Source of the DNA: Nitrosomonas marina
GTDB lineage: Bacteria > Pseudomonadota > Gammaproteobacteria > Burkholderiales > Nitrosomonadaceae
DNA: 64,000 nt
NCBI RefSeq assembly: GCF_900110145.1
Contig: NZ_FOCP01000008.1
Coordinates: 1-64,000 of the forward strand
Reading direction: 5' to 3'
The notes beneath the pieces were generated by a model, which was not told where the DNA came from, did not search any database, and was given only the letters and a program-made list of their open reading frames with translations. The position numbers and the translations under genes are program-made. This document shows, piece by piece, positions 27,142 to 38,874 of the stretch; within the stretch, counting starts at the first letter, position 1; every line of letters starts with the position of its first letter.

Positions 27142-28458
27142 CTATTCTCCATGATGTCGCAGGATTGCGCCTACTGTGTAAAATGAACCGAACACGCAGA
27201 TTCTATCATTTTTACCTGCATGTTCACAGGCAAATACATAAGCTGAAACAACGTCTTCAAATTCATAAATCGTATGGTTTTCTCTAGTGATTTCTGATTG
27301 ATTGAGAATTTGCAACAATTCATCAGCATGTGCACCTCGGGGAACATCAATAGTAGCGATCAGCCAGTTGTCGATATGGGGTTTTAGTTCCTCCACAACC
27401 CCTGCTATATCTTTATCGTGCAACATTCCAAATACTGCATAAGTCTTTCCGGAAGACGGCGCCAATTCCAGCAGATTGTCTGCAAATGCAGCGGCGGCTG
27501 CGGGATTATGCAAAACATCTAAAACAACCATCGGTTGGATTGAAATTACCTGAAATCTTCCTGGTAATTTTACATTTAGCAGGCCTTCACGTACTGCGTG
27601 CATACTGACCTGAAGTTGTTCTCGCAATAATTCCAGCGCCATCAAACAGGCGCTTGCGTTATATAGCTGCTTTCTGCCAAGCAACGCAGGCATCGGCAAT
27701 GCGTGCCGTCGATGATGCTGGCTCCAGAAGCGCCACTGGTTGGTTTCTCTAATAAAACCAAAGTCCTGATGGACCATTCTGATCTCAGCGCCAATTTCTT
27801 GTGCATGACGCTGCACACTGAATGGCAGAACAGCATCAGCACATACAGCCGGCTTGTTTTGCCTGAAAATTCCGGCTTTTTCATATCCTATGCTCTCTCG
27901 CGAATCACCCAGATAATCCTGATGATCAAGGTCAACACTGGTCACAATGGCGCAATCGGCATCAAAAATGTTGACAGCGTCTAATCGCCCACCCAGGCCA
28001 ACTTCGAGTATGGCAACATCAATCTGTTTGACCATGAACACATGCATGGCTGCAAGCGTCCCAAATTCAAAATAAGTCAGCGAAACGCCAGTTTCTATTC
28101 TGGCCTGTTCAACAGCTTTGAATGCCTTAAGCAGCTGTTCATCGGTAACCGCATGTTGTCCGACATGAATCCGTTCATTGTAGCGAATCAAATGCGGTGA
28201 AGTATAACATCCGACATGATAGCCAGCTGCAGTCAAAATGGACTCCAGCATCGCACAGACCGAACCTTTACCATTGGTGCCACCCACAATAATCACCGGA
28301 AAAAAAGGTGTCAATCCAAGCGCTTTGCGCACCTGATCGATACGTTCCAGACCCATTTCGATTGATTTTGGATGAAGCTGCTCCAGGTAGGCCAGCCATT
28401 CTTTCAGATCGCTGAATTTCCCGTCAGGTGAGATTGCTCCAGTTTTGGATACAGTCAC
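27142..28458 (-). CDS. folC: Dihydrofolate synthase / folylpolyglutamate synthase
   Basis: A 438-residue Mur-ligase-family enzyme that joins glutamate to dihydropteroate and extends folate tails. The P-loop GGTNGKGS is at residues 59-66, and the LEVGLGGRLDAVN stretch (about 145-157) and the VTSVDLDHQDYLG stretch (about 164-176) carry the magnesium and ATP contacts. The C-terminal domain contains VLDVLHNPAAA. It starts 68 bases after accD. No second folylpolyglutamate gene is seen in the window. Confidence 0.95.
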   Translation of the reverse strand: MTVSKTGAISPDGKFSDLKEWLAYLEQLHPKSIEMGLERIDQVRKALGLTPFFPVIIVGGTNGKGSVCAMLESILTAAGYHVGCYTSPHLIRYNERIHVGQHAVTDEQLLKAFKAVEQARIETGVSLTYFEFGTLAAMHVFMVKQIDVAILEVGLGGRLDAVNIFDADCAIVTSVDLDHQDYLGDSRESIGYEKAGIFRQNKPAVCADAVLPFSVQRHAQEIGAEIRMVHQDFGFIRETNQWRFWSQHHRRHALPMPALLGRKQLYNASACLMALELLREQLQVSMHAVREGLLNVKLPGRFQVISIQPMVVLDVLHNPAAAAAFADNLLELAPSSGKTYAVFGMLHDKDIAGVVEELKPHIDNWLIATIDVPRGAHADELLQILNQSEITRENHTIYEFEDVVSAYVFACEHAGKNDRICVFGSFYTVGAILRHHGE

Positions 28459-28526
28459 GGAACAAAAGAATAGAAATTAATGAAACACAGATACGGGATT
28501 AATTATATTTTTCTCAAAATTGACTT

Positions 28527-29399
28527 TTATGTGGTTGCTGGCAAGGGGCTTCGCATCAGCAGTGTGCACAGATTCGCGATTTTTTCACGCATGTGTCTAC
28601 GATCGACTATCATATCGATAGCGCCATGTTCCAACAAAAATTCCGCGCGCTGAAAACCTTCCGGCAATTTCTGGCGTACCGTCTGCTCGATAACTCGTGG
28701 ACCGGCGAAACCGATCAACGCACCCGGCTCGGCAATTACAACATCGCCAATAAATGCAAAACTGGCAGATACTCCACCCATTGTTGGGTCCGTTAATATT
28801 GAAATAAATGGCAATTTTTCACGGCTCAGACGAGTCAATGCCGCTGATGTTTTGGCCATTTGCATAAGCGAAAACAGACCCTCCTGCATGCGCGCCCCGC
28901 CACTGGCGCTAAAACAAATAAAAGGCAATTGGTTTTCGATGCAAGCGTTGACACCGCGCACAAAACGTTCACCTACAACCGATCCCATCGAACCACCCAT
29001 AAATCCGAATTCAAATACAGCGGCAACAACAGGTACAGATAATACGCTGCCACTCATCACGATCAAGGCATCGTCTTCATCAATACTGGATTTAGCTTGT
29101 GAGAGTCGATCCACGTAGCGTTTACTATCCTTGAATTTGAGCGGATCAGTAGGCAGAATCTCATCACCAATTTCCTGCCTGTCACGATCATCCAGAAAAT
29201 AATCCAACCGTGTTCTGGCAGAAATGCGATTATGAAAATCACAGCGGGGACAAACGTCCAGATTCTTTACCAGATCAGTACAATACAGAACAGCTTCACA
29301 GGAACCACATTTGCTCCAAAGACCTTCCGGAACAATTTTCTTTTCACCGTTTTCCTTGCGTTTTATCTTAGGTGGAATAATATTCTGAAACCAACTCAT
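28527..29399 (-). CDS. accD: Acetyl-CoA carboxylase, carboxyltransferase beta subunit
   Basis: A 290-residue subunit that with AccA moves the carboxyl group from biotin to acetyl-CoA, forming malonyl-CoA. The N-terminal zinc ribbon has Cys31, Cys34, Cys50 and Cys53. The crotonase-like core carries [15 protein letters not shown] and the [12 protein letters not shown] oxyanion-loop segment at about 160-171. The start [14 protein letters not shown] is typical. The gene lies 29 bases after the trpA stop, continuing the same operon. Confidence 0.97.
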   Translation of the reverse strand: MSWFQNIIPPKIKRKENGEKKIVPEGLWSKCGSCEAVLYCTDLVKNLDVCPRCDFHNRISARTRLDYFLDDRDRQEIGDEILPTDPLKFKDSKRYVDRLSQAKSSIDEDDALIVMSGSVLSVPVVAAVFEFGFMGGSMGSVVGERFVRGVNACIENQLPFICFSASGGARMQEGLFSLMQMAKTSAALTRLSREKLPFISILTDPTMGGVSASFAFIGDVVIAEPGALIGFAGPRVIEQTVRQKLPEGFQRAEFLLEHGAIDMIVDRRHMREKIANLCTLLMRSPLPATT

Positions 29400-29428
29400 A
29401 ATGGCAATCTCTTTTGGAATTCGTTAAT

Positions 29429-30235
29429 TTAATCCCCTTGTTCATCAATAGCTTTACGCATGCCCGCAACCAAATTCCTTACATTATTCAGCAGTTCGTT
29501 TTGCGGGGAAAGCTCAATTTCTTCGATAATGCGACTGCCGACAACCACTGCATCGGCCAGTTTGGCTACAGCACCCGCCATCGCGCCATCGCGTATGCCA
29601 AAACCAACCCCAATAGGAATGGATACCGCCGTACGCAGTTGTGCCAGTCTTGATTCAACGTCTTCTAGGTCAAGATGAGACGCGCCAGTAACCCCTTTCA
29701 ATGAAACATAATATATATAGCCTTTTGCCAATTCAGCAACCCGCGCTACCCGTGACTGCGCCGATGTTGGCGAAAGCAGAAATATGGCGTCCATACCATG
29801 CTGCTCAAGGCAACGCACCCATTCTTCGCACTCTTCCGGTGGATAGTCAACTGTCAGTACGCCGTCTACACCGGCTTCTTTTGCACGAGCGGCAAAATAT
29901 TCATGACCCATCGCTTCTATGGGATTAGCATACCCCATCAAAACAACCGGCGTTTGTGAATTTGTTTTTCTGAACTCCGATATCATGTTCAGCACGCTGT
30001 TTATCCCGACCTGGTGCTTCAAAGCCCGTTCTGATGAACGCTGTATGGTGGGACCATCCGCCATCGGGTCAGAGAACGGTACACCCAGTTCGATAATATC
30101 TGATCCGGCCTCGACCAAACAATGCATTAGTTCAACAGTATTTGCAGGGCCGGGATCCCCGGCTGTAATAAATGGGATAAGTGCTTTTTTCCGGTTTGAT
30201 TGTAAAACAGCAAATGTTTGTGCGATACGATTCAT
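29429..30235 (-). CDS. trpA: Tryptophan synthase alpha chain
   Basis: A 268-residue TIM-barrel enzyme that cleaves indole-3-glycerol phosphate to indole for the beta subunit. The catalytic residues fall at the positions found in E. coli: Glu49 (IIELGVPFSDP) and Asp60 (DPMADGP). The phosphate-binding loop (GVGFGIRDG) is near residue 212. The ATG at 30235 (MNRIAQTF) is the family start; the frame extends 15 codons further without support. It follows trpB after about 107 bases. Confidence 0.97.
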   Translation of the reverse strand: MNRIAQTFAVLQSNRKKALIPFITAGDPGPANTVELMHCLVEAGSDIIELGVPFSDPMADGPTIQRSSERALKHQVGINSVLNMISEFRKTNSQTPVVLMGYANPIEAMGHEYFAARAKEAGVDGVLTVDYPPEECEEWVRCLEQHGMDAIFLLSPTSAQSRVARVAELAKGYIYYVSLKGVTGASHLDLEDVESRLAQLRTAVSIPIGVGFGIRDGAMAGAVAKLADAVVVGSRIIEEIELSPQNELLNNVRNLVAGMRKAIDEQGD

Positions 30236-30342
30236 TCTAAATTGGTAAAAATATGTCAAGTATCCAGGCCAGCTCAGCAATAGCCTATAGTAGAGATAAA
30301 GTTGAAAGCTGAGTCAAAAAAATTTGTTGGCATCGCTTGATG

Positions 30343-31542
30343 CTATAACGTGATTCCGGACATTTGCGCAACGGTCGCCATATCTTTGTCACCGCGTCCA
30401 GAAAGATTGACAAGTATTAACTGGTCTTTAGAGAGGGTTGGCGCAAATTTGGCTGCGTAGGCCAGAGCGTGACTCGATTCAAGCGCCGGCATAATTCCTT
30501 CAAAGCGACATAACGCATGAAATGCTTCAAGCGCTTCATCATCCGTGATTCCCACGTATTCAGCCCGATGAATATCCTTGAGCCATGCGTGTTCCGGACC
30601 TACACCAGGGTAATCCAGGCCGGCTGATATGGAATGTGTTTCAATAATTTGTCCGTTATCGTCCTGAATCAAATAGGTACGGTTCCCATGCAACACGCCG
30701 GGTTTTCCTTTACTCAATGTGGCCGCATGTTCATTTGTATCCAGACCTTTACCTGCAGCCTCCACACCGATCATACGCACACTTTCATCATTGATATAGG
30801 GATAAAACAGGCCAATCGCGTTTGATCCACCACCCACGCACGCTATTAACACATCGGGCTGCCTGCCATACGTCTCCTGCATTTGTAACTTGGCTTCAGC
30901 TCCAATAACCGTCTGAAAATCACGCACCATCATCGGATAGGGGTGCGGCCCGGCAACTGTGCCAATAATATAAAAAGTATTCTCGACATGCGTTACCCAG
31001 TCGCGCATGGCCTCATTCAGTGCATCCTTCAAAGTTCGGGAACCTGATTCAACTGGAATCACTTCAGCTCCCAGTAATTTCATGCGGTATACATTGGTTG
31101 CCTGTCGCCGCACATCCTCAGCACCCATGTAAACAACGCATTGCATGCCATAGCGTGCAGCGACTGTAGCTGTTGCTACACCATGCTGCCCCGCACCTGT
31201 TTCGGCGATAACTCGTTTTTTGCCCATACGCCGCGCAAGCAAGGCTTGTCCGACGGTATTATTGACTTTGTGTGCTCCGGTATGATTTAGGTCTTCACGC
31301 TTTAACAAAATCTGTGCGCCGCCCAGATGCTCTGACCAGCGTTTGGCATGGTAAATTGGGCTTGGTCGCCCAACATAATGTTTTAACTCGTTTTCGAATT
31401 CACGCTTAAATTCAGCATCATTCCGATAGGAATCATATTGCTCGCGCAACTTGTCCAGTGCGGAAATCAATGTTTCAGCAACAAATACACCACCGTAAGG
31501 ACCGAAATGGCCCCGTTTATCCGGTAGATCATAAATATTCAC
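30343..31542 (-). CDS. trpB: Tryptophan synthase beta chain
   Basis: About 399 residues, PLP-dependent; it condenses indole with serine. Lys92 in HTGAHKVNN is the Schiff-base lysine, and GGGSNAIG near residue 236 binds the PLP phosphate. The GTG at 31542 overlaps the trpF stop by four bases (GTGA), so translation of the two is coupled. The longer frame up to 31635 lies inside trpF and is not a real start. This beta chain belongs to the common type that works with TrpA. Confidence 0.96.
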   Translation of the reverse strand: MNIYDLPDKRGHFGPYGGVFVAETLISALDKLREQYDSYRNDAEFKREFENELKHYVGRPSPIYHAKRWSEHLGGAQILLKREDLNHTGAHKVNNTVGQALLARRMGKKRVIAETGAGQHGVATATVAARYGMQCVVYMGAEDVRRQATNVYRMKLLGAEVIPVESGSRTLKDALNEAMRDWVTHVENTFYIIGTVAGPHPYPMMVRDFQTVIGAEAKLQMQETYGRQPDVLIACVGGGSNAIGLFYPYINDESVRMIGVEAAGKGLDTNEHAATLSKGKPGVLHGNRTYLIQDDNGQIIETHSISAGLDYPGVGPEHAWLKDIHRAEYVGITDDEALEAFHALCRFEGIMPALESSHALAYAAKFAPTLSKDQLILVNLSGRGDKDMATVAQMSGITL

Positions 31543-32156
31543 TCTTCTCGAACTCCTCGCATAAAAGCAGAAATTTTTTGCTCGTCCTTTATACCCTTGG
31601 CAGATTCGACACCACTGGAAACATCCACTGCCCAAGGACGAACCTGTTTGATCGCCATAGAAATATTTTCAGCATTCAATCCACCCGATAAAATCACGGG
31701 CAGCGGTAACTGACGGGGAATCAAATTCCAGTCGAATTTATGCCCCGTACCACCTGGCATGTTTTTGGTATAGGTATCCAGCAATAAACCTTTTGCAGTG
31801 TCGTATCGATTTGCATATTGTAACAAATCTACATCTTCCCTGACGCGAATTGCCTTGATGTAAGGCAAGAAAAATTGATCACAAAAATCGCGTGTTTCAT
31901 TACCGTGAAACTGCAACAGACTCAGCTTCGCAATCTGGACGGTTTCATTTACCCATTCTGGTTCAGGATCAACATAAACGCCGACAGTATTGATAAAGGC
32001 AGGTATATCAGCCGAAATTTCAGCGGCTTCGTGCGGAGTTATATAACGCGCACTGTTTGGCCAGAAAACAAACCCAATTGCGTCCGCTCCCGAATCGACC
32101 GCCGCCAAAGCATCTTCAGTACGGGTAATTCCGCAAATTTTTACGCGCACCACCAT
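31539..32156 (-). CDS. trpF: Phosphoribosylanthranilate isomerase
   Basis: A 205-residue TIM-barrel enzyme of tryptophan synthesis. Cys8 (KICGIT) is the general base and Asp127 (LLLDTY) the general acid, both in their usual places, and the phosphate loop includes DVSSGVE. It is a stand-alone trpF, not fused to trpC as in enterics, which is usual in Betaproteobacteria. The other trp genes (trpE, G, D, C) are not in the window. Confidence 0.96.
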   Translation of the reverse strand: MVVRVKICGITRTEDALAAVDSGADAIGFVFWPNSARYITPHEAAEISADIPAFINTVGVYVDPEPEWVNETVQIAKLSLLQFHGNETRDFCDQFFLPYIKAIRVREDVDLLQYANRYDTAKGLLLDTYTKNMPGGTGHKFDWNLIPRQLPLPVILSGGLNAENISMAIKQVRPWAVDVSSGVESAKGIKDEQKISAFMRGVREE

Positions 32157-32191
32157 AAATAGAATTTAGTTTGAAGGAAAGACAACAGCAA

Positions 32192-32989
32192 CTAAAAAAA
32201 ACGATATTCATCAACTATATTGAGACGCCCTGCCATGCGTGGCAGATTCCAGTCCGGACTGTATTTGATATCGGCCAGATACAAGCCGGATGCAGAGAAT
32301 GTGGGCGCTGCAGCCGATCTGTCACCATTTTCCAATAATACTCGCAACCAGTCCGGTGGGTATCGGCCTTTACCCACATAGACCAGACATCCGATAATAT
32401 TACGCACCATATGATGCAAAAACGCATTGGCACTTAACTCAAAGATAAGCATATTACCACGATGGGCTATATCCAGTTGTGTCAGTGTGCGTACAGGTGA
32501 TTTTGCCTGACATTCAGCAGCACGAAAAGCCGAAAAATCATGTTCACCAAGTAAAATTTGTGCTGCTGTTCGCATTCTTTCGAAATCAAGCGGTTGATGA
32601 AACCATCCGACTTTATGATAAAGAATGCCTGGACGAATAGCATGATTAAGAAGTAAATATTGATAACGGCGCGTTTGTGCACTAAAACGCGCATGAAACT
32701 GAGTGGATATTTCATTTGCCCATAATACGGCAATTCCCTTTGGCAGGTATGTGTTGACACCGCGTGTCCAGGCTGTCAGCGGACGCCTGGCCGTGGTGTC
32801 AAAATGCACAACCTGATATAGGGCATGCACCCCTGCATCTGTTCTGCCGGCAGCAATGACACGTATCTTTTCATCGGCAATTCGGGACAGGGCTAATTCA
32901 AGTTTATTTTGTATTGAACAGGCATTTGACTGACTTTGCCATCCACAAAAATTACTGCCGTCGTATTCAAGAACCAGTACAACTCTCAC
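32192..32989 (-). CDS. truA: tRNA pseudouridine(38-40) synthase
   Basis: A 265-residue TruA that converts uridines 38-40 in the anticodon arm of many tRNAs to pseudouridine. The nucleophile is Asp51 in GRTDAGVHA. The start MRVVLVLEYDGSNFCGWQ is typical. It sits between fimV and trpF, the usual order in this group; in E. coli it neighbours asd-like and accD genes too. Confidence 0.97.
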   Translation of the reverse strand: MRVVLVLEYDGSNFCGWQSQSNACSIQNKLELALSRIADEKIRVIAAGRTDAGVHALYQVVHFDTTARRPLTAWTRGVNTYLPKGIAVLWANEISTQFHARFSAQTRRYQYLLLNHAIRPGILYHKVGWFHQPLDFERMRTAAQILLGEHDFSAFRAAECQAKSPVRTLTQLDIAHRGNMLIFELSANAFLHHMVRNIIGCLVYVGKGRYPPDWLRVLLENGDRSAAAPTFSASGLYLADIKYSPDWNLPRMAGRLNIVDEYRFF

Positions 32990-33067
32990 AGTAAGGCGGT
33001 AATCAGCCTGAAGTATTCATTAAGTAGTATAACCACACACCGATAAATCTAATAACCTGTTTACACC

Positions 33068-35761
33068 TTACAGTTTTCTCAGCAACTCTTTAGCGTTATT
33101 TTGTTGATTCTCGTCGCCCTCCTGGGCAACTTCTTCAAGCATCTCTCGCGCACCTTCGAAATCTTCCATTTCCAGATAAGCTTTTGCCAAATCAATTTTG
33201 GTCTCTATCTCATGCCAGCGCTCATTTTTTTCTTCGGGTTTAGCAATTTCATTTTCACTGTCCGCCTGATTTTTATCAACTCCAGATGTATCCTCAAGAT
33301 CCAGATTGATATCCGAAAAATCAACTTCCGCGGGTTGTTGACCAGAATCCTGAGAATCGCTTCCGGTTTCGGGCAGCGTATCCGGCAATTCTGTTTCAGG
33401 CAGCGAATTCAGTTCAGGCATTTCATCAGCAGAATTGTTCTCATCAGACAAATCGATCGAAGAAGGATCAACTGAAAAGTCGAGCGTGTTATCAATCCCA
33501 GATACAGAGTCGATTTCTTTCGGTTCAGTTTCAAGCTTTTCATCCGTAAAATCCACCGACATTGCATTGTCTGCTTCTGATTTTTGTGGTTCGTCAAAAT
33601 CAATCTTCAGTTCATAATCTGATTCAGTATCTTTAGACAAATCCGGCGTTTCTGGCGTGAAATCCATCAGATTCGAATCATCGGGCTCGTTACTTTCCTC
33701 CAAACCCTGTTTTACAGCACCCATCTCAGCTTTGCTAGCATCACTAAAATCAAGCGTATGATCTGCATTTTCATGCGACACATCATCTAAACTTTCTAGT
33801 TCCGACATATTGTCATCAAAAGTTTCTAATTCTGAAGCGGTCTCTGAATTATCAACAGGAGATTCTTTACCGGCATCCGCTTCTTCATTCTCCTTTGAAA
33901 AATCCAATTCGATCGGCTGATCTATTTCGTATGCATTTTCTGCCTGCGTTTCTGATTTTTCCTCTACATCTGATGATAAATCAAATGCTGCCGAATCATT
34001 TTTTTCCTGTGATTCGTCCTGTGAGAAAAATTGATTGGTTTGATCAAATTCATCCGTTTCATCGTTTTTCTGATCCACTGCGTGAGCAGCCGCCACTGCA
34101 GCAGCTGTTTTATCACGCAGTGCCGATGACAGCTCTTCATATCTGGCCTCTTCTGCCTCAGCTTCTGCCTCAGCCGTCTGTCTGCGTCGTCTGAGTATAT
34201 AAGCCAGCAGGGTAAGCAATACAATGGCTGCAACCGCACCGATGTACATCAGATTGTCCATGATTTGATCAAACAAAGATGCTTCATCTGACTCTGGCAA
34301 CAGGATAGAATGTGCCGCAGACTCTATCCGTGGTTCAGGGTTTAGCGTGGCATCCTGCGCAGTAGTGTCAGCACTTTCCTGTGTTGCAGCATCCGTCATT
34401 GCCAGCGAGGTAGAATCATCCTCGGACATAACATCCATTTCAAAGCCAGATTCATTTTCAGTAAACAAATCAAATTCGTCATCGGATGCAAGATTGGATT
34501 CAGCAGGTATAACTTCCAGCGTTTCTGTCTCAGGCTTTGACTGTTGTGTTTCAGATTCGGCATTTAACTGTGCCTGTGCCAATTCGGGATTTTGCAATGA
34601 CAGTAGTTTTTGCAGATTCTCTATATTCTTTTCCAGCATTGCAACACGTTCATTGGCTTCTTTCAGCGCAAGATCACGCGCAATGGCATCTTCTTCCATC
34701 ATGCGTATTCGCTCTTGAGCACTTAAATCAGAACTTCCGTTTTGAGCTGTAGCAGGTTTCTCGCCACTGGATAACCGCAGCACCTCTTTTGGAGAATCAC
34801 TCTGGGAAACGGCTGCATTATCGACAGCCGTTGTGATTTCTCCGGCAGCAGTCTGGCTAAGCGTATCGTCCTCATTTTGCGGCTGTTGTGTTGACAAAGC
34901 CAGGTTCTGCCGATACTTGTGCCAATCACTAACATGTACTCTGACTTCAGCATTGGCATCCCTTTCAGTGATTTCTGCAATATCCCGCAAATCAGGTATT
35001 TTTAAAACCGCGCCCGTTTTGAGCAAATTCATGTTTTCCGAGATAAACGCATCACGGTTAGCACGGAAAATCGCTACCAGCATTTGATTCAAATTGACCG
35101 ATTCCGGTTTTACCTGCCTGGCAATCGACGATAGCGTATCACCCTCCAGTATTGGTCCGTATGTTCCAGGTTTTGATAATGCCTGTGCCTGTCGCGTTTG
35201 TACATCAGGCTCATCAGCAACAGGTAGTGGTGCTGTTTGAGAAGCAACCTGGTTTACCGGAATATTCTCTGATTCAGCTATTGCCTCTTGTTTTTGCTGG
35301 ATTGGTGGCACAACAGGCGCTACCGGATCTGCAGGCCGCGCATCTGCGGGATCAAGCAAGACTGTATATTCACGCAACAATCGGCCTGATGCCCAGCTCA
35401 ACTCCACCAGCATGTTGAGAAAAGGTTCGTTTACGGATTGCGGTGATACAATTTTTACATAGGAATTACCGCTGACACGCGATTCTACAGATAATTGAAA
35501 AGTTGAAAAGAAAGGTTCATAGCGTATACCCGCTTGTGCAAATGCTTCGCGCGAGGCGATCTCGGCTTTTAAAGAAGAAAGATCTTCTTCACTGACAGAG
35601 ACAAGATCAATCTCGGCGTTGAGCGGCTGCCCGAGAGAAGAATTGATGGTTAGCTTACCAAGTCCTGCGGCATGCGCAGTTAGGGAAAAAATTACACTGA
35701 CCAACAACAAACACGCTCTAAGATACGAAATATACACTGAGGACCCCTTTCTTGTTCTCAA
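33068..35761 (-). CDS. fimV: FimV-family peptidoglycan-binding assembly protein
   Basis: An 897-residue envelope protein. In order: signal peptide (about 1-31), the conserved FimV N-terminal domain (about 32-140, with LGKLTINSSLGQPLNAEIDL), a LysM domain (about 200-258, YGPILEGDTLSSIARQV), a coiled coil (about 347-390), one membrane helix (about 505-527), a long Asp/Glu/Ser-rich cytoplasmic stretch (about 560-840), and a short C-terminal TPR-like motif (KIDLAKAYLEMEDFEGAREM). In Pseudomonas FimV supports type IV pilus assembly, twitching and polar localisation. The first ATG gives a standard signal peptide. The acidic low-complexity region is likely to vary between strains. Confidence 0.93.
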   Translation of the reverse strand: MRTRKGSSVYISYLRACLLLVSVIFSLTAHAAGLGKLTINSSLGQPLNAEIDLVSVSEEDLSSLKAEIASREAFAQAGIRYEPFFSTFQLSVESRVSGNSYVKIVSPQSVNEPFLNMLVELSWASGRLLREYTVLLDPADARPADPVAPVVPPIQQKQEAIAESENIPVNQVASQTAPLPVADEPDVQTRQAQALSKPGTYGPILEGDTLSSIARQVKPESVNLNQMLVAIFRANRDAFISENMNLLKTGAVLKIPDLRDIAEITERDANAEVRVHVSDWHKYRQNLALSTQQPQNEDDTLSQTAAGEITTAVDNAAVSQSDSPKEVLRLSSGEKPATAQNGSSDLSAQERIRMMEEDAIARDLALKEANERVAMLEKNIENLQKLLSLQNPELAQAQLNAESETQQSKPETETLEVIPAESNLASDDEFDLFTENESGFEMDVMSEDDSTSLAMTDAATQESADTTAQDATLNPEPRIESAAHSILLPESDEASLFDQIMDNLMYIGAVAAIVLLTLLAYILRRRRQTAEAEAEAEEARYEELSSALRDKTAAAVAAAHAVDQKNDETDEFDQTNQFFSQDESQEKNDSAAFDLSSDVEEKSETQAENAYEIDQPIELDFSKENEEADAGKESPVDNSETASELETFDDNMSELESLDDVSHENADHTLDFSDASKAEMGAVKQGLEESNEPDDSNLMDFTPETPDLSKDTESDYELKIDFDEPQKSEADNAMSVDFTDEKLETEPKEIDSVSGIDNTLDFSVDPSSIDLSDENNSADEMPELNSLPETELPDTLPETGSDSQDSGQQPAEVDFSDINLDLEDTSGVDKNQADSENEIAKPEEKNERWHEIETKIDLAKAYLEMEDFEGAREMLEEVAQEGDENQQNNAKELLRKL

Positions 35762-35910
35762 AAGAAAATAGACTTAGCCTAACAGGAACATGACTAGTGC
35801 AAGCGCTAAAATATTCAGGGAATTATATGCTAATTCCTGAATAAAAGATTTGAGTTTATATATCAAGACAATACCATTTGTCTTAATAATCAGTCAATAA
35901 TTGTACAAAA

Positions 35911-37023
35911 TTAATGTTGTACTATAATCCTAAGCATCCTTCTCAGCGGTTCCGCGGCACCCCAAAGCAGCTGGTCACCAACTGTGAAAGCAGACAGATA
36001 TTCGTCCCCCATGGCTAATTTGCGTATACGCCCGACTGGTATCGACAGGGTACCGGTAACGGCCGCAGGTGTTAATTCTTTTGTTGTTGCTTCCCGTTCA
36101 TTGGGTATAACCCGCACCCACTCATTGGAATTAGCGATAATGTCTTCCGCTTCATCCAGCGGTATATCTTTCTTTAACTTCATGGTAAGCGCCTGACTGT
36201 GGCAACGCATGGCCCCAATTCGAACGCAGGTGCCATCAACCGGCAATATCCGATCTTTTTTACCTATGATTTTGTTGGTCTCAGCCAGACCTTTCCATTC
36301 CTCGCGACTTTGGCCGTTGGTTACAGCCTTATCAATCCAGGGAATCAGGCTGCCGGCCAGTGGAACACCAAAATTGGCTACCGGAAAATTTTTATCCCGC
36401 AATGTTCCGGCTACTTCTCGATCAATATCCAGAATACTGGACGCCGGATCATCAAGTAATTCCTTGGCGACCCGATGCGCTTCACCCATTTGCTGTAGCA
36501 ATTCACGCATATTGCGGGCACCTGCACCCGAGGCCGCCTGATAAGTCATAACATTGACCCACTCTACCAGCCCTTTTTCTATCAGACCGCTAATTGCCAT
36601 CAGCATCAGACTGACTGTGCAGTTACCGCCAATATAATTTTTCACACCCTGGTGCAATGCCTGTTCAATCACAGGCATATTTACAGGATCAAGAATAATG
36701 ACAGCATCATCATTCATACGCAGTGCCGATGCGGCATCAATCCAATAGCCCTGCCAGCCGGACTTTCTGAGGTCATTGATGACCTTACTGGTATAGTCTC
36801 CGCCCTGACAAGTCACAATGACATCCATTGCAGCAAGTTCGGTCAAATCGTAAGCGTCCTTCAGTGGTGGCACATCTTTTCCAACATCCGGTCCCCGGCC
36901 GCCTTGCTGGGATGTTGAAAAAAATACAGGATCAATCAAGGAGAAATCGCTTTCTTCACGCATGCGCTGCATTAAAACGGAACCGACCATACCTCGCCAA
37001 CCAACAAAACCAACCTGCTTCAT
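35911..37023 (-). CDS. asd: Aspartate-semialdehyde dehydrogenase
   Basis: A 370-residue NADPH enzyme that makes aspartate semialdehyde, the branch point to lysine, threonine and methionine. Cys135 in GGNCTVSLM is the catalytic thiol, at the same position as in E. coli. The N-terminus has the Rossmann motif [11 protein letters not shown]. It lies in the operon between leuB and fimV, with a 150-base AT-rich gap before fimV that could hold a further promoter. Confidence 0.97.
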   Translation of the reverse strand: MKQVGFVGWRGMVGSVLMQRMREESDFSLIDPVFFSTSQQGGRGPDVGKDVPPLKDAYDLTELAAMDVIVTCQGGDYTSKVINDLRKSGWQGYWIDAASALRMNDDAVIILDPVNMPVIEQALHQGVKNYIGGNCTVSLMLMAISGLIEKGLVEWVNVMTYQAASGAGARNMRELLQQMGEAHRVAKELLDDPASSILDIDREVAGTLRDKNFPVANFGVPLAGSLIPWIDKAVTNGQSREEWKGLAETNKIIGKKDRILPVDGTCVRIGAMRCHSQALTMKLKKDIPLDEAEDIIANSNEWVRVIPNEREATTKELTPAAVTGTLSIPVGRIRKLAMGDEYLSAFTVGDQLLWGAAEPLRRMLRIIVQH

Positions 37024-37150
37024 GATTAATCTATCACCCTAAAATGTATCACTCGTTAAAAACTGTTGTTATCAACTAATCGCCAGAAATATTCAACAAT
37101 GCATTTCGACAATCTTTTTTATCAAAAATATGTAGCAAGAACAATTGACT

Positions 37151-38212
37151 TCATAATTCTGATAAAACCGCATCGCCCATTTCCTTCGTACCAAGCACCT
37201 GCACTCCATGGCTTGCGATATCGCTTGTGCGCAAACCATCTGACAACACCTTTTGCACTGCTTTTTCAATGCGCTGTGCCACATCATCCTGATTGAAAGT
37301 GTAACGCATCATCATAGCGACAGAAAGAATAGTGGCAAGCGGGTTTGCAATATTCTTACCCGCGATATCCGGTGCAGAACCATGTATCGGTTCGTACAGC
37401 CCCTTATTCTGACTGTCAAGTGAGGCAGACGGCAGCATACCAATCGAACCCGTCAGCATTGACGCCTCATCAGACAAAATATCACCAAACATATTTCCCG
37501 TGACAATCACATCAAATTGCCTGGGGTCTCTAACCAGCTGCATGGCCGCATTATCAACCAGCATATGCGACAACGTAACGTCGGGATATTCCTTACCGGT
37601 TTCTTCCATTACGTCACGCCATAATTGAGTGCATTCCAGTACATTCATCTTATCCACTGAACATACAGCACGATTTCTCTTCTGTGCTGCCTGAAATGCA
37701 ACATGCGCAATACGCTGAATCTCGGCTTCGCTATATACCATTGTATTCACACCAACGCGCTGCCCGTCGCGCATTTCAATGCCGCGCGGTTCACCAAAAT
37801 AGATATCACCTGTTAATTCACGAACAATCAGAATATCCATTCCGGTTACAATCTCGCGTTTCAGGCTTGACGCATCGGCCAGTTCTGAATAAAGCGTTGC
37901 CGGTCTCAGGTTGGCAAACAGATTTAAAGATTTACGGATGGATAACAGTCCTCTCTCTGGTCGTTGCTGACGCGGCAACGCATCATACTGTGGGCCACCA
38001 ACTGCTCCGAGTAACACCGCATCTGCGCGTGAAACCAGCTGATGGGTCATTTCCGGGTAAGGCTCGCCAGTCGCATCGACTGCACACCCTCCTATCAATC
38101 CATACTCAAGTTCAATATCAAGGCCTTCCACTTTTAAGATGTCCAGAACACGGACTGCCTGCGCAATAATTTCAGGTCCTATACCGTCACCGGCCAGAAT
38201 CGCAATTTTCAT
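37151..38212 (-). CDS. leuB: 3-isopropylmalate dehydrogenase
   Basis: About 353 residues. It oxidises and decarboxylates 3-isopropylmalate in leucine synthesis. Landmarks are GDGIGPEI at the N-terminus, the substrate-site arginines in the middle region, [15 protein letters not shown], and the C-terminal [18 protein letters not shown]. Two in-frame ATG codons (38221 and 38212) are possible; the second gives the usual [10 protein letters not shown] start. leuD ends a few bases upstream. Confidence 0.96.
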   Translation of the reverse strand: MKIAILAGDGIGPEIIAQAVRVLDILKVEGLDIELEYGLIGGCAVDATGEPYPEMTHQLVSRADAVLLGAVGGPQYDALPRQQRPERGLLSIRKSLNLFANLRPATLYSELADASSLKREIVTGMDILIVRELTGDIYFGEPRGIEMRDGQRVGVNTMVYSEAEIQRIAHVAFQAAQKRNRAVCSVDKMNVLECTQLWRDVMEETGKEYPDVTLSHMLVDNAAMQLVRDPRQFDVIVTGNMFGDILSDEASMLTGSIGMLPSASLDSQNKGLYEPIHGSAPDIAGKNIANPLATILSVAMMMRYTFNQDDVAQRIEKAVQKVLSDGLRTSDIASHGVQVLGTKEMGDAVLSEL

Positions 38213-38230
38213 AGTTGCCATAAATATGTT

Positions 38231-38869
38231 TCACACAAACAGCCAAGGCTGCTGTACACGTCTTTTTTTCTCGTATGCTTTAATTTTCTCGGCGTGCTGC
38301 AGCGTCAGACCGATATCATCCAGGCCATTCAGCAAACAGTGTTTCCGGAATGTATCCACAGTAAATGAAATATGTTCACCTGTAGGTTTTATCAACATCT
38401 GATCCTGCAGATTCACAGTCAAGGCGTAACCTTCCGTCTGATTTACCTCACGAAACAACTGATCCAAAAATTTTCCTTCCAGCACAATAGGCAACAGTCC
38501 GATTTTAAAACAGTTATTAAAAAAGATATCTGCAAAACTGGGCGCAACTATGACCTTGAAACCATAATCCTGAAGTGCCCACGGCGCATGCTCACGGCTC
38601 GATCCACACCCGAAATTGTCTCTTGCCAGCAAAATTCTGGCTGATTTGTAACGGGGTAAATTCAAGACAAATTCCGGATTCAGCTGCCGTTGCGATACAT
38701 CCATACCCGGTTCGCCATGATCGAGGTAGCGCCATTCATCAAACAGGTTCTGGCCAAAACCCGTGCGCTTGATTGATTTCAGAAACTGCTTTGGAATAAT
38801 GGCGTCCGTATCCACATTGGCTCGATCAAGCGGTGCCACAACACCCGTGAATGTTTGAAATTTCTCCAT
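38231..38869 (-). CDS. leuD: 3-isopropylmalate dehydratase small subunit
   Basis: A 212-residue swivel domain that pairs with LeuC to isomerise 2- to 3-isopropylmalate. The [13 protein letters not shown] motif (about 107-119) and the [12 protein letters not shown] segment (about 20-31) mark the substrate-binding loops. It is separated from leuC by a small entericidin gene, an insertion within an otherwise standard leu operon. Confidence 0.97.
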   Translation of the reverse strand: MEKFQTFTGVVAPLDRANVDTDAIIPKQFLKSIKRTGFGQNLFDEWRYLDHGEPGMDVSQRQLNPEFVLNLPRYKSARILLARDNFGCGSSREHAPWALQDYGFKVIVAPSFADIFFNNCFKIGLLPIVLEGKFLDQLFREVNQTEGYALTVNLQDQMLIKPTGEHISFTVDTFRKHCLLNGLDDIGLTLQHAEKIKAYEKKRRVQQPWLFV

Positions 38870-38874
38870 AATTT

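Noticed and set aside
33963-34239. Frames opposite the acidic part of fimV
   Set aside because: Low-complexity coding sequence opens the other frames; the predicted proteins have no motif.
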